Source of the DNA: Bimuria novae-zelandiae CBS 107.79
Taxonomy: Eukaryota; Ascomycota; Dothideomycetes; Pleosporales; Didymosphaeriaceae
NCBI GenBank assembly: GCA_010015655.1
Contig: ML976758.1
Span: 23,719 to 87,718, forward strand
Reading direction: 5' to 3'
Length of the DNA: 64,000 nucleotides
Positions 11,590-22,704 of this stretch are shown here, one piece after another (within the stretch, counting starts at the first letter, position 1; each line of letters begins with the position of its first letter). Under the pieces are notes generated by a model. That model was not told where the DNA came from and did no database searches. It saw only the letters and a list, made by a program, of their open reading frames with translations. The position numbers were made by a program, and so were the translations under genes.

Positions 11590-13522
11590 ATGTCCCTCAT
11601 AGTTCGGTGGCAGATCCGCCGTATACCTAGGCTTGCACTGCTCAGATCTCTCGTCTTTCTTGCCGTATTCGCTAGTACCGTAGTCGGCTACCACTGTTGG
11701 GATCAATGTCCACCAAAAAAAATCGTCCTATTATCCCCTTAGATTCGCCATTATCCAATAGATAACCTCATTGCGAACTCTACAACTATCGTGGACGAAT
11801 TGCTCTCGAAACGAACAATAACGCTAAGTGAAACCGCCAATGCGTATCGGCGACGACGACATCGCCACCCTCCGCCCGACTTTAACGCTTGGCACGCGCT
11901 GGCCAGCGCGCAGGATGCCGTCTTGGTGGAAGATTTCTTCGACCAGATATAGGATGACTTGCGTCCTTTCTGGGGTATAAATGCCCCTAGGATACGGCAA
12001 CAAGCCAGGCAATTACCGTATCGAGTGGTCGTACGGAATGGGAAGGTGCAGTCGCGCAAAGGCAAAAGGAAGAGACTCGATCAGTGGATTTATATGATGC
12101 AGAAGATTCAGCATTTACTGCCAGATCTCAACATACCACTAAACATGCTAGATAAGCCGCGCGTAACGGTCCCATGGGAGGACGTCTCCAGCTACGTCAC
12201 AACGGAATCGGAGTTGCGCAAGCTGGGACCCGCACATGAGACTGTACAGCGCTTCTCCTCCCTTGATTACGAAAATGAGACACTTGGATGCGATAAACCT
12301 ACCCTCTCCGGAAACGGCATTTATTGGGATCAGATACGCATTGGTTGCGCTCCTGGAACACCTTCTCGGAATGTTTCGTCACTCTCGGACTTTTCCAAGC
12401 TTTCTACATCATGTTCCACTGACAGTTGCCCCATTTACAGCACCGTGGCCTTTACGTACGAATGATTTGTGTCAAACTGGACAAGAGCAAAGGACCCCTG
12501 TCTACAGCCAGCAGTGCCATCTTCACACGGATCGTTGATTGCACCACTTAGCCAGTCAATGAACGACAGCTTGATTCCCATGTTCAGCTCGAGTAAGCTC
12601 TCGATGGTGTGTATTCGTTCATTATGTCAATACCCTTGACGTTCTCCGATAGCAATGTTTGAGCTAAGACTTTCTATTCTAGAATAACGATATCCTCCTT
12701 CCCGCTTTCTCCTACTGGCAATCCAGGTCCGACTACACAGTCGGTGCCTCACATGGACCCGACTGGAACAAGAAGACCACAAAAGTGCTGTGGCGTGGTG
12801 TTTCCTCTAGTGGTCACAATACACCCGAGAATTGGAAACGATTCCACTGCCACCGCTTCGTAACATTCATGAATGCTTCCGCCTTCCCTTCGTTTCCCGA
12901 ACCACACCGCGTGGGCACGCCCGACGACGATTCGCATATGCCGCCAACAACCCGAAACGATCCCAATTTTGCGAACTGACTACACGCAATTTCTGGCGTT
13001 GGCTTCACCAAGCTATACTGCCACGAAAACATTCAAGGCGACGGTTGCCCGCATACAGAGTCGCACTCAGACATATACAAGGAAGCCCCGATGGCAAAGC
13101 AGTTTCAAGCCAAGTATCTACCCGACGTCGATGGTAACGGCTTCTCAGGTCGCTATCTCGCGTTCCTACGCTCGACTTCCGTTCCCATAAAGGCCACACT
13201 CTTTTCAGAGTGGCATGACTCCCGTCTTTTACCATGGCATCACTTTGTGCCGATGCAAAACTCGTTTTCGGACCTATATAGTATTCTGGAATACTTCATT
13301 GGGGTCCTAGGTGGGGAAGACGACGGGACAGTGGTCATGCGAGACGGGCACGATGAACAAGCGAGGAAGATAGCGATACAGGGAAAGGAATGGGCGGAAA
13401 AGGTGCTGCGGAGGGAAGACATGCTAGTGTGCCTGCTTCGTCTGTTATTAGAGTATAGAAGACTATGCGAAGAAGAACGGGATGCCATGAGATGGGTGGA
13501 CAATCTGGTCGATAAAATATAG
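11590..13522 (+). pseudogene. GT90 (CAP10-like) glycosyltransferase pseudogene
   Basis: From ATG 11590 the frame gives a short basic N-terminus and a membrane anchor (LALLRSLVFLAVFASTVVG), as in type II Golgi proteins. GT90/CAP10 landmarks follow: RRRRHRHPPPDFNAW, DDLRPFWGINAPRIR, RVTVPWED, FVSNWTRAKDPC, then after a probable intron (about 12611-12682) NNDILLPAFSYW, HGPDWNKKTTKVLWRGVSS, KYLPDVDGNGFSGRYLAFLR and FSEWHDSRLLPWHHFVPM. The last two carry the LPDxDG and SEWHD regions typical of the family. Stops break the frame at 11740 (TAG), 11950 (TAG), 12463 (TGA) and 12977 (TGA), each with homology continuing beyond. Family members transfer xylose or related sugars in the secretory pathway. 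The copy is dead unless some stops are spliced out, which I consider unlikely. Confidence 0.85.
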
Positions 13523-13956
13523 ATAAGAATGCATGAGAGCTTGTCCGTGCATTGAGCCTTGCTAGTGAACAGTGTCGAATTGTTTCAGGGACCAAGGAAA
13601 CGTACGGCATGGAGAGGAGTTGTTCTGGGAATGAGCGACCATTAGGGTAGGCAAACTTGGCTTAAAAATGAACATCCCGAAGAAATGTCGCTACTGTTTC
13701 CAGCCGCAGCCCAAGCAGGTACTTTAAACATCCCAGCTCCGTGGCATTCTTGTCAATCCCCAAAACTATCCAGTCGCTGTGGGACACAGACTGCTTTTGA
13801 AATGTAAAACAGATTTGGGTTGTTAAATCGACGTCACAAAATGAGGGACAAACCTTCAAAATCAGCCTTGACGATCACAACAGGGAATCTCGAAACGACA
13901 GTTGTACATTGTGGTTGGTTCCCAACAACCGATTGACCGCATATGCATGCGTAGAT
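13523..13956. other. No gene recognised
   Basis: The interval lies between the GT90 pseudogene and the F-box remnant. A minus-strand frame at 13862-14074 could be a frame-shifted continuation of the F-box gene, but no motif proves it. Confidence 0.4.
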
Positions 13957-14283
13957 TCAATCCTCGCGAGGTCCTTTCCCAGCCTTGTGGCGACCGCTCA
14001 AACCAGGTTTCATGAACCAGATAGTGATCGTCGCTCCTTCCCCAACATCGAGCGTTCGATCGGAATAGTCGCACCGTTCCTCAAGGGTCCGGACAAGCAA
14101 GTCTTCTTTCCCTAAAGAAATACGTGGCTCTTTGTATAGCGGGTCTTCAGTCATACGGCGTAGTCGCTTGTTAGTCAGGCATAGGGCAGCAAGGGTCCGC
14201 GTTCGACGTGGCCCATGAATGTTGCAGATAATCTCGACGATGAGTTCGTCGGGGAGACTGAGGAGAAGAACAGGACTTCGCAT
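13957..14283 (-). CDS. F-box domain protein, probably a truncated remnant
   Basis: Starting at the ATG at 14283, the minus strand encodes about 108 residues beginning MRSPVLLLSLPDELIVEIIC. The LPDELI start and the later ALCLTNKRLRRMTEDPLY match the F-box fold of fungal F-box proteins, which bind Skp1 and select substrates for SCF ubiquitin ligases. The protein then runs into low-identity sequence and stops. The substrate-binding region expected after the F-box (several hundred residues) is missing. An upstream in-frame start at 14481 is possible but adds no conserved sequence. The position among transposons and the GT90 pseudogene supports a decayed gene. Confidence 0.55.
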   Translation of the reverse strand: MRSPVLLLSLPDELIVEIICNIHGPRRTRTLAALCLTNKRLRRMTEDPLYKEPRISLGKEDLLVRTLEERCDYSDRTLDVGEGATITIWFMKPGLSGRHKAGKGPRED

Positions 14284-15168
14284 GGTACGTATGGCAGAAT
14301 GGACAATGATACTGTGAACTACGGGAGAAGTGACGAGAGTACCCAGGTTTTGAGACAGATGGCGCGGGCTGTATCGATCGGCGGTCGAAGGCGAAGATGT
14401 GCAGGTGGATGGAGGGTGGAGGGAAAGGTAGAGGGCAGCGAAGAGCGCACAACTTTTATGCTTACCTTCACCGTAAACCACGGTGACCTTAGCACCAAAC
14501 TTCTCGTCAAATCACATCATCGCCACCACACTGTTGCCTCAGCACGTGTTTTGAAGCCTAGATAGAGGCGCGGGCTGCACCTGCTGTGGAACGCGACCTC
14601 CATTGCTGCCTGAAGATGGATCTAAAACGGCTAGCGCGGTTTATCATCCCTATTTTCCAGCGATCATATGGTTAAGCAAATATGGGTTTTGCACAACACG
14701 AGTTTTGGACCCCAGTGAGAAGAATACCACAGCACATGGGGCAATAGGTGGCACAGTCCGAGGTGCGCCTGACCGCGGCGGAGTTGTTTCACATGTGCCT
14801 TCATATGGCTGCTTCTGCCGTCCACAACTTCTCTTTCTTTTCCATTCGCGCCTACCCTGGAGAGCCACTATGCAGATTCCACAAATTCCTGCGCGGTTTC
14901 GACGTCATGTCTTCATACTCTTACGTTTGAGCCCTTAGTCATTGGTTGTCTATTACGCGCTCCGCGCGATGTCCATGATTATGTTCAGGACCATGTTTCG
15001 GGGCGCCCCCATCGTATTCTTAACAGTGGTTTTTTATCGAGAAGCAGAAGTTTACATAGCAAGCTGGCGCTTCGACGCGCTCCTCAATGCTACCCCACCG
15101 AGTACTATCAGGCTATGCAAATCGTCACAGATGTTGAAGCTCATACCCACCGAACTCACACCTGGAAG
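14284..15168. other. No gene recognised
   Basis: Composition is ordinary and several short overlapping frames on both strands lack recognisable motifs. It probably holds the F-box gene's former promoter and unassigned DNA up to the solo LTR at 15174. Confidence 0.4.
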
Positions 15169-15173
15169 GATTA

Positions 15174-15307
15174 TGTGAAGCAAAAGAGTGTAGAGGCAAT
15201 CGTTGTTTTGATTGAGTAGCTACTCTATGGAGCTATATACTGTGTGGATCACGTGCATGGGCCGCACGTTCGCGGGTGGCCCATGCTCCATGTCCTAAAC
15301 CGTCACA
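15174..15307 (-). repeat. Solo LTR, family D
   Basis: On the minus strand this 134-bp sequence starts TGTGACGG and ends GCTTCACA. GATTA flanks it on both sides (15169-15173 and 15308-15312). It is clearly related to the 135-bp 5' LTR of Copia_4 at 53089-53223 and carries the same CACGTG-containing core. Its right duplication overlaps the TA target of the Fot1-like element. Confidence 0.88.
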
Positions 15308-15500
15308 GATTAACGTGTTTTATAAGCGAGCGGCCCATACAAGCGAGCGGCCCACCCCACCAACTTTTTATACCTTTACAGCAACCTATCTTAACAACAC
15401 AATAAGATAATAGTATATAATTGCTATACTAGATTAAATAGTATCTATAATATTGTTCTTGCATATTCGCATGTTATAGCTAGTCTTCTTGCAGTAGCTA

Positions 15501-15671
15501 TGTCAGATAGAATAAGCTGCGGTGAGGTCAGATCTGTACAATCGAGCAGGGACCACTTGGCTTGGCACACTAGCAAAATATCCGAAACCAACTGAACACA
15601 GTGGAGAATACAAGAAAAAACAATAAATACTATTAAGTTACATTAACATCTACTTATTATACTATTTAATA
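15501..15671 (+). repeat. Copia_2 5' LTR
   Basis: It starts TGTCAGATAG. The first 130 bp or so are nearly identical to the 3' LTR, including unmutated CA sites. From about 15632 almost every CA has become TA, and the LTR ends TATTTAATA where the 3' copy ends CATCTAACA. Confidence 0.93.
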
Positions 15672-15684
15672 ATTAAGAGTCTTA
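15672..15684 (+). promoter_or_regulatory. Copia_2 primer binding site (half-tRNA type)
   Basis: ATTAAGAGTCTTA directly follows the 5' LTR and is identical to the Copia_1 site. It is complementary to a tRNA anticodon loop with anticodon CTT. Since the LTRs of the two families differ, conservation of this site points to shared priming. Confidence 0.65.
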
Positions 15685-18600
15685 CTGCCCTGACTGATAC
15701 AATATGGCGCAACTCTTAAACCGCGATTCTATGGTACACCTGAACACCTCCGCAGACCACAGGGGGTAGAGAACACAACTCTAGGCAAGATACGTAGTAC
15801 ATAACATTTAGGATAAAGTTAATCTAAATTTAACCACGCTATTAACCTCGAAACTACTACTAATAAGGGCTCTAGTTATTACTAACTACGCGCCAGCCGC
15901 GAATATCAAAGTCTTAATAAGACTAACTAAACTATTAGCTAGAGGCTAGAAGGCTTTTAAAAAAGACCTTAAATACTATAAGATCCTCTTTAAGCAATAT
16001 AAGAGCGATCGACACGAATATAAAAAGGAGTAATTAAGCCTTTAGCACATCGTTGCATTTATCTAATTAACTATGTTACCGCACCTACTGCGCACATGTT
16101 GCCTGCCAGACAAGCCACTATAATAGTGGATTACTGATCTGCAGAAGACAATTGGCATGAGCGACTAACTCGAACGAGAATAAGCACGTACCAGATACCG
16201 TGCGGCACTTAAGCTAATAAGAAGCCCTTAATAATAGGATACTTGGCTAGCTAAGTACGACGAAGCAGCTGCGGAAGCAGAAGCCTTCTAAGTTACTAAG
16301 CTATTATAAATTAATATAATTACAAAAGACTTTATAGATACCGTAAACAAGGTTACTCCTATATAGTCTACGAATTTTTAAGACAATGGTCAATTCGTAG
16401 CTGGCATAGATCGAAAAGAGATAATATAACGCTTCCGAGAACACATAATAATAAATTATCCCCTTAAATTAGGGAAATATAAAGCATTTATGTCTAATAA
16501 TGCATTATTTTTCGCTAAAGGTAGTGCACCTACCTAGGGTAATAATAGGGACGCCTATCCTACTAAAAGCGCGTTATTAAAACAAAACTAGGGTAGACCT
16601 CGTAATTAACGTACAGCGGGCAGGAAAACCACCACGCTTAAATAGCTTATAGATTTAGAGCCTACTACTATAAGAGGAGCAAAATGCCCTGCATGTAGAC
16701 AACGCCATAGTATAAGGGACTACTATTATGTTAATCCAGACAAGACTCCTAAATAGTGGAAACTAAACGAGACTATTAGCGAGCTTATACAATTTAAGCG
16801 TGAGAAAGACGCAACGTTCTAAGGGCTAATTTATAAATAAAGTAGGACCTAATTAAGAATACTAATTATAAAATAATCGCACACTCTAACGCCCGAGATC
16901 CTTAAAGATTAACTAAAGGGCCAGAGAATTACTGCTACCAAAGCAGCTTTTAACTTAGCAGTAAAAGGGAGAAATGCTACTAACTATCTACTATAAAAGT
17001 CGTTTATCTTTAACTTAGGATTAACCTGCTACATTACTAACAACCCTAATCGCATCTATAGTTTCCAACCACCACTGCCCGGAGACTATATATAGGCCGG
17101 AAATTCCAAAGTGTAGATTAGAGGATATAGGTCTATTAACCTCACTCTAAAGAACAACACTAGAATAACAAAATTAACCCTATAAGATATAGCTATTTGC
17201 CTAAACCTATTATATAACTTAGTGTTATTCTAACTGTTAAGGCATAAAGGGATCTAGTAGGACATATAAATAGACCTAATCACTCTCCAAGGAGCTAAGA
17301 ACAGAGCTATTAGAATTATAACTAAGATATTTAGACAGTAGGTGCTGGAATATAATCCGCTACCACCTGCCACATATCACACACACAAGATCACTACAAG
17401 AACCAAAAGAGGACCGTAAAAGGCCTCAGCTATGCTGTGGCACAAAAGACTAGGACACCTAGGCCTAGCGGCTATCGAACACCTAGTGCAGCAAACTGAA
17501 GGGGTGCATGTCAAAGGCATTATAACTATAGAATGCAACTCATACAGGAGAGCAAAGTCTAGACGGCAGATAAGCCGCGCCCCACGAATAAACGAAGATG
17601 GACCTAGAGAGAGGCTTAGCATTAACTTCCACACATACGAGATCTAAGGAGTCACTAAAGAGAAGAGTTAATTGCTAATTACTAATAAGTTTTTAGGCAT
17701 GCAATAGGACCTTTACTTTATAGATTACTAAATAGTAAAGTTAATTATTAATGCCCTTTTAGTATTTATCTTATTCCTTAAGAACCACTACAACATCTCT
17801 GTTAAGACTATTAAAGCAGACAACGAGATCGCTATAGTTAAATTAGAAGTTAAGAAATAGTTAATAACCTAAGGAATAATTATAGAGCCTTTCGCACTAG
17901 ATACATAATCACAAAATAGAGGCGCAGAACGCTTAGGGGGTGTGAATAAGGAAAAAGCTCGTGCCATGCAACTTAATACCAACCTATCCTAGGAGCTATG
18001 GCCTGAGATTATAAGAGCCGCTGTATACCTCTATAATCGAACACCAAACTATGCAAATCACTAGAAAACACCATACGAGATATTCTTTACACGAGTCGCT
18101 TTTAGCAATGGGATAGTCACGTCACTACGAAAACCTAATATTGTATAATTAAAAGCGTACGGCTGCAAGGCATTTGTAATGACTAATAATACTTACTAAG
18201 GCAAATTACGCCTACAACGTCTTAACCTGAAGGCATGGATTGGTTATCTAGTTAGATACTAATTATTAAACATCTACCGAATATGGATACCGTTACTTGG
18301 CAAAGTAATAAGTACCCGGGACGTTGTCTTTAACGAAGAGTTAGTATTCGACGGGAAAATTAAGGACCTTATAGACAGTCTTATGCATAGCACGCTTTAA
18401 GAAATAGCAACGCACGTAAGAACTATTAAGTTACTAACTCCTACCTAATAATCACAAATAGACTCCTTTTATAAGGATGAAGTCACTATAGATTCGTTAG
18501 AATAATAAGATAAAGCAGATCCACCAGGCTACTATTAAGGAAGGAAGATTAGGGATAGCTACTTAACTCCTCTAACTATACTACTACCTGTCGCGTTACT

Positions 18601-20440
18601 TACATAGTTAATAGCTAGAGACTAAATAAGTCTAACGTAACAAGCGTCCTCTACAACTATCCCCTAGGTAGTAGCTTTTATAGCAGGAACCTAAGCCGGC
18701 CGTGTTAGAAAATATAAAGGAGAAGTTATAGATAAGGCTAAGATAATAAGAATGCTCGCTAAAGGCTTAAAGCCCTATTAAAGTCAACTTCTACCTCTAC
18801 TAACGTGCCGAACCAAGCTTGAGGATTACCTAATAGGCGAGATATTCTAAGAGGCTAAGCAAGTGCACCTTATAAGCTACTAAGAGATAAAATTATAGTT
18901 AGAAATTCTAGTAAAGAAGATTAAACTAATAGGATAGCAGATCCTTAACTACATGTAGGTATATACCTATAAACTTAATAAGCACTATTGCTTGCTAAAG
19001 TGTAAGGCGCGACTAGTCGTCCGAGGCGATTAGTAATAAAATATTACCTCGTAAGACACTTACGCAGCCACGCTTGCCAGCCGGTTATTCTAAATAATAA
19101 TGGTAATAGTAGCTTACTATAATATGGAGCTCACGCAGTACGACGTCACTAACGCTTTTGTCCACGCAATAATAGATCGAGAGGTGTATATAAGAATACC
19201 TTAGGGTTATTAGAAGCCTAGAACAATATTGCAAGTAAACAAAGTACTATACGGCCTTCGCATTTTACTACTCCTCTAGCAGAGAGAATTTACGACAATG
19301 CTTAAAGCGCTAGGCTTCTAGATAGTGCCTTACGAGCCATGCTACCTAATTAAAAATAGAGTTATTATATTCTTTTACGTTAACGACATCATACTCGCGT
19401 ACCACAAGGACAAAGAACAAGAAGCTTAACAAGCAATTAAACACTTATAAGACAAGTACACTCTTACTAGAGGAAACAACCTTTAATGGTTTCTTAGCAT
19501 AGAGGTTATACAGGACTAAACAAGCTATAAGATTCAACTATCACAGGCCTCTTATTCGGACAAGATTAGCCGACTAGCAAACAAGATAAATATTTAACAT
19601 AACACTCTAATAGCTGCGATTAAATTACTACTAAGGAAAGAGTTAGCAACACTAACTAAGATTAATAAATTTTAACGCAAGATTAGATCGCTACTCTTTA
19701 CTATAGTTACTACTAGGCCAGACATTGCCTTTGCAACATCACGATTAGCTTGATTTCTATTAAACCCAGGGACTAAGCACCAAGACGCAGCAGACCGAGT
19801 TTTCCTATACCTTTAAAGCACAAAGTAGCGAGCCCTATAGCTTAAAGGTAACACTAGACTTTAAATTGCAAGCGATACATTATTTGCTAATAATATAATA
19901 GACCACAAGAGCTCTCAAGGTTACGCTATTAAGCTCTTTGGCAGTCTTATTACCTGGAAAGCAAATAAATAAGACACTGTAATAATATTAATTACTAAGG
20001 CCGAGCTGCTGGCTCTCTCTCAGGTAGCTAAGGAAGCACTCTTTGTCTTAAGACTACTTTAAGAACTTAAGATTAAACTAGACGCGCGCACAGTCACTAT
20101 TTAGTGCAATAATAAATAAACTATACGCCTAGTAACTAAGGAGGTTTCCCGCCTCTAAACCAAACTTCGGCATGTGGACGTCTATAACCACTGGATCTAA
20201 CAAGAAGTATCTATAGGCAGGATTAAGGTAGAGCATGTGCAGTTAGCGGACATAATTACTAATAGCTTTATAAAGGTGCTCTCTAAGAGCAAGTGGGAGG
20301 GTTTTCTCTAACAACTTAGATTAGTTAATGTAGAGACTAAGGAGGTAATAAATACTGTGCCTCTTAAGGAGATTTAAGAGTAACTTAAAGACCTTATAAT
20401 TGTATAAGTGCCAGCTTAAAGAGTTTCTAAGCTAAAGGGG
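15685..20440 (+). pseudogene. Copia_2 gag-pol remnant
   Basis: Gag-like sequence is followed by a zinc knuckle near 16682-16740 (KCPACRQRHS). The pre-integrase motif LWHKRLGHLGLAAIEHL lies at 17432-17485, then integrase sequence. Reverse transcriptase shows FYVNDIILAYHKD near 19372, with an Asp to Asn change at the catalytic YVDD consistent with TG to TA mutation. RNase H sequence follows to about 20290. Many in-frame stops make it non-functional. The layout is standard copia. Confidence 0.82.
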
Positions 20441-20442
20441 TG

Positions 20443-20613
20443 TGTTAGATAGAATAAGCTGCGGTGAGGTCAGATCTGTACAATCGAGCAGGGACCACTT
20501 GGCTTGGCACACTAGCAAAATATCCGAAACCAACTAAACACAGTGGAGAATACAAGAAAAAACAATAAATACTATCAAGTTGCATCAACATCTACTTATC
20601 ATACCATCTAACA
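20443..20613 (+). repeat. Copia_2 3' LTR
   Basis: It starts TGTTAGATAG and ends CATCTAACA, 171 bp like its partner. Its CA dinucleotides are mostly intact although both neighbouring segments are degraded. Confidence 0.93.
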
Positions 20614-20618
20614 AGCTA

Positions 20619-22616
20619 CAGCGTGTTAAAGCCTGCCAATTAGCACCTAATCGCGCCTTATCTTAACGTATTTCTACCTCTATCTACTACTTAACATCCT
20701 TTTAAGCGATAATCTTCTCTACTTCTACCTTTGTTAAGGTACCCTGCCTCTAGATCCGCTTCTTTTTGCGCTGTTTACGCGTTATAGTAGTCTTATTAGC
20801 CTTTTTAAGCCTCGTGATCTAATCGCGCATAAGCGTACTTTTATAAGCTATTACTTTAGCGCCCTTTTTAAGCTAATTAAGCGCTGTAATAATAGAAGTA
20901 GGTAATAAGCTCTTATACCTTTAAATCTTATTATAAATTAATATTAATTAAGCCTCTAGCTTGCGCGCGTTACTTGGTGTTTTAGCTTCTTAAAGGGTAA
21001 CCTTTAGTAGAGGCGGCGTCGGCGTATAAAGCTTAATATTAAGCTTTAATATTACTACCTCTAGGTCGTGTAGAACTAGGCTAGCGCCTCGAAAGCTTAC
21101 GCAGATATTTTCCTTTATAATTAACTATTTATAGGCTACGTAAAAGGCTAGTAGAAACTCTAGCTTTGTAATATAGTTAATATAGTCGCGCATTAGGCTC
21201 TTAATCTAGTGGCTATACGCGCGCTTTAACAGCGAAAAGTAGTTAACGTTAAGTAGCTATAAGAGGTGCAACAAATATAGCGGCATATAAAAAGTATAAA
21301 TATTATTCTCCTTATAAAGCTCTTAAAATTCAAGCAAGTTATAGCTCTTATAGCTATTAAGTATAAGTAGCTAGCGCGCGCCTACCCTATACTTTACTAT
21401 ATACTTAATAAAGTGCCTTAGCTACTCTACTCTAAGCTTATTAGTAGTCTAGCTATTATTACTAACAGCGAAAGCCTAGTCGCGCAGTATATTATTATCC
21501 TAGTACTAGGTAGAGAGGTAATACTAGCTAGTAAAAATAATAAAGGGCGGAATTGCCTAGCTAGCAGCGCTAATTCTATAGATTGCTGTAGTCTACCTAT
21601 AATTGCCTAACTAGATAGCCTTTAGCCTGCCGCGTCTCTCTAAGCCTGTAATAATAAGCTAAGATAATATCTTGCCTATTATAAAACTAGTCTTGTCAAA
21701 GTTATAGGTATCCTTATTATAAATACTATAGGTGTATCGGCGCAGGTCACTCAAAGGATCGATGTTGGCGTATCTCCTAGCAGAGGCATGTGGGAGTGCG
21801 TGTATAAGAATGTAGCCTCGAATGAATTAAGTGCCTATAGGCCTGGTACAAAAGGATACGGAAAAGGTACTGAACTATAAAGGCCCCAAGCTCCTCTAAA
21901 TACACCTCTTCCCAGATGGCTAGCTAGCACATAACTGCCATAGGTTGACCGTCGGTCTGATGGATCCGAAATAGGTCCGAATCGGATTCGTAGTTCCCCA
22001 TCGGTCTGATAGATCCGAAATTGGTCCGATACGGATGAGTGTCGGTTTTCGGATGATCTCGAATCCTGTCTTGACTAGCCAAGGGTTCTCGTGTCGACGA
22101 GCGATTGTTCCTGTTACAATAGGTAGCCTTTATGCGCGCTATAAGCTCGAACTAAGCTCTAATAGCATCTAGATCCTCACATAGAGCTCTCTGCTAATTA
22201 TACGGTTAATTAAATCGTGTAGTAAGATAATCTATTTACTTAATAAAGTTACGCGGCCACTGCTTGCTAACCTGTCTAGCGCCTCGCTTAGTAAGTAGCT
22301 TATCTGCTATATCTTGCATAGCACTTAGCGTGGGCGGAAATCCTCGCAAATCTAGGTTAAGTATATGCCTGATAATTACCTCCTCTTCTATCTTAGTAAG
22401 CTTCTTTAATTTAGGCTAGTAATTACGTCGCGCAGCAATTCTAGCGCGTTAGTATTAAAGCGTTATTTAAAGGATAGTAAATATATATACTACACCTCTT
22501 ATAGACTAAATTTAGTTTTAATTAATAGCTAAGATTGCAAGGTGTATATTAGCCTTAGCAGAGGCTAGTTAGGCCTGAATTGGGGGCGCCATAGTAGGTA
22601 GAAGTTTATGTGCTGC
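20619..22616 (-). pseudogene. Fot1/pogo-type transposase remnant
   Basis: On the minus strand, near 22190-22420, the DNA-binding region of a Fot1/pogo transposase is readable: KLTKIEEEVIIRHILNLD, RGFPPTLSAMQDIADKL and QRALCEDLDA. Downstream the DDE catalytic region should run to about 20650, with a solo LTR inserted at 21733-22118. Stops are frequent. CpG-rich pieces such as GCGCG survive while CA and TG are depleted, as expected for RIP. Confidence 0.75.
21733..22118 (-). repeat. Solo LTR, family A, with internal duplication
   Basis: It is the reverse complement of the family A repeat at 2728-3064, flanked by the perfect duplication ATAGG (21728-21732 and 22119-22123). At 386 bp it is 49 bp longer. 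The extra length is a tandem copy of the block containing GATCCGAAATAGGTCCGA. It is not RIP-mutated although the surrounding transposase is. Confidence 0.92.
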
Positions 22617-22704
22617 AAAAAGTTGGTGGGGTGGGCCGCTCGCTTGTATGGGCCGCTCGCTTATAAAACATGTTATTTCTCCTTGAAACACTGAGAACGC
22701 GTGG

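Larger units (their letters stand above)
15501..20613 (+). mobile_element. Copia_2: full-length Ty1/copia retrotransposon, RIP-degraded
   Basis: The 171-bp LTRs lie at 15501-15671 and 20443-20613. AGCTA flanks both sides (15496-15500 and 20614-20618). The element is 5,113 bp long. The purine run AAAGGGG precedes the 3' LTR. It inserted into the Fot1-like element. The interior is heavily mutated, but the 3' LTR and the first 130 bp of the 5' LTR are almost unmutated. Confidence 0.95.
15313..22673 (-). mobile_element. Fot1/pogo-type DNA transposon with nested Copia_2 and solo LTR
   Basis: Inverted repeats of about 57 bp lie at both ends, 15313-15369 and 22617-22673. The left copy begins ACGTGTTTTATAAGCGAGCG and the right copy differs at one base near the end. 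TA flanks both ends (15311-15312 and 22674-22675), as expected for the Tc1/mariner/pogo group. Each terminal repeat contains AAGCGAGCGGCCCA twice in tandem. Without Copia_2 and the solo LTR about 1.85 kb remains, the size of Fot1. The transposase reads on the minus strand and is RIP-degraded. Confidence 0.92.
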
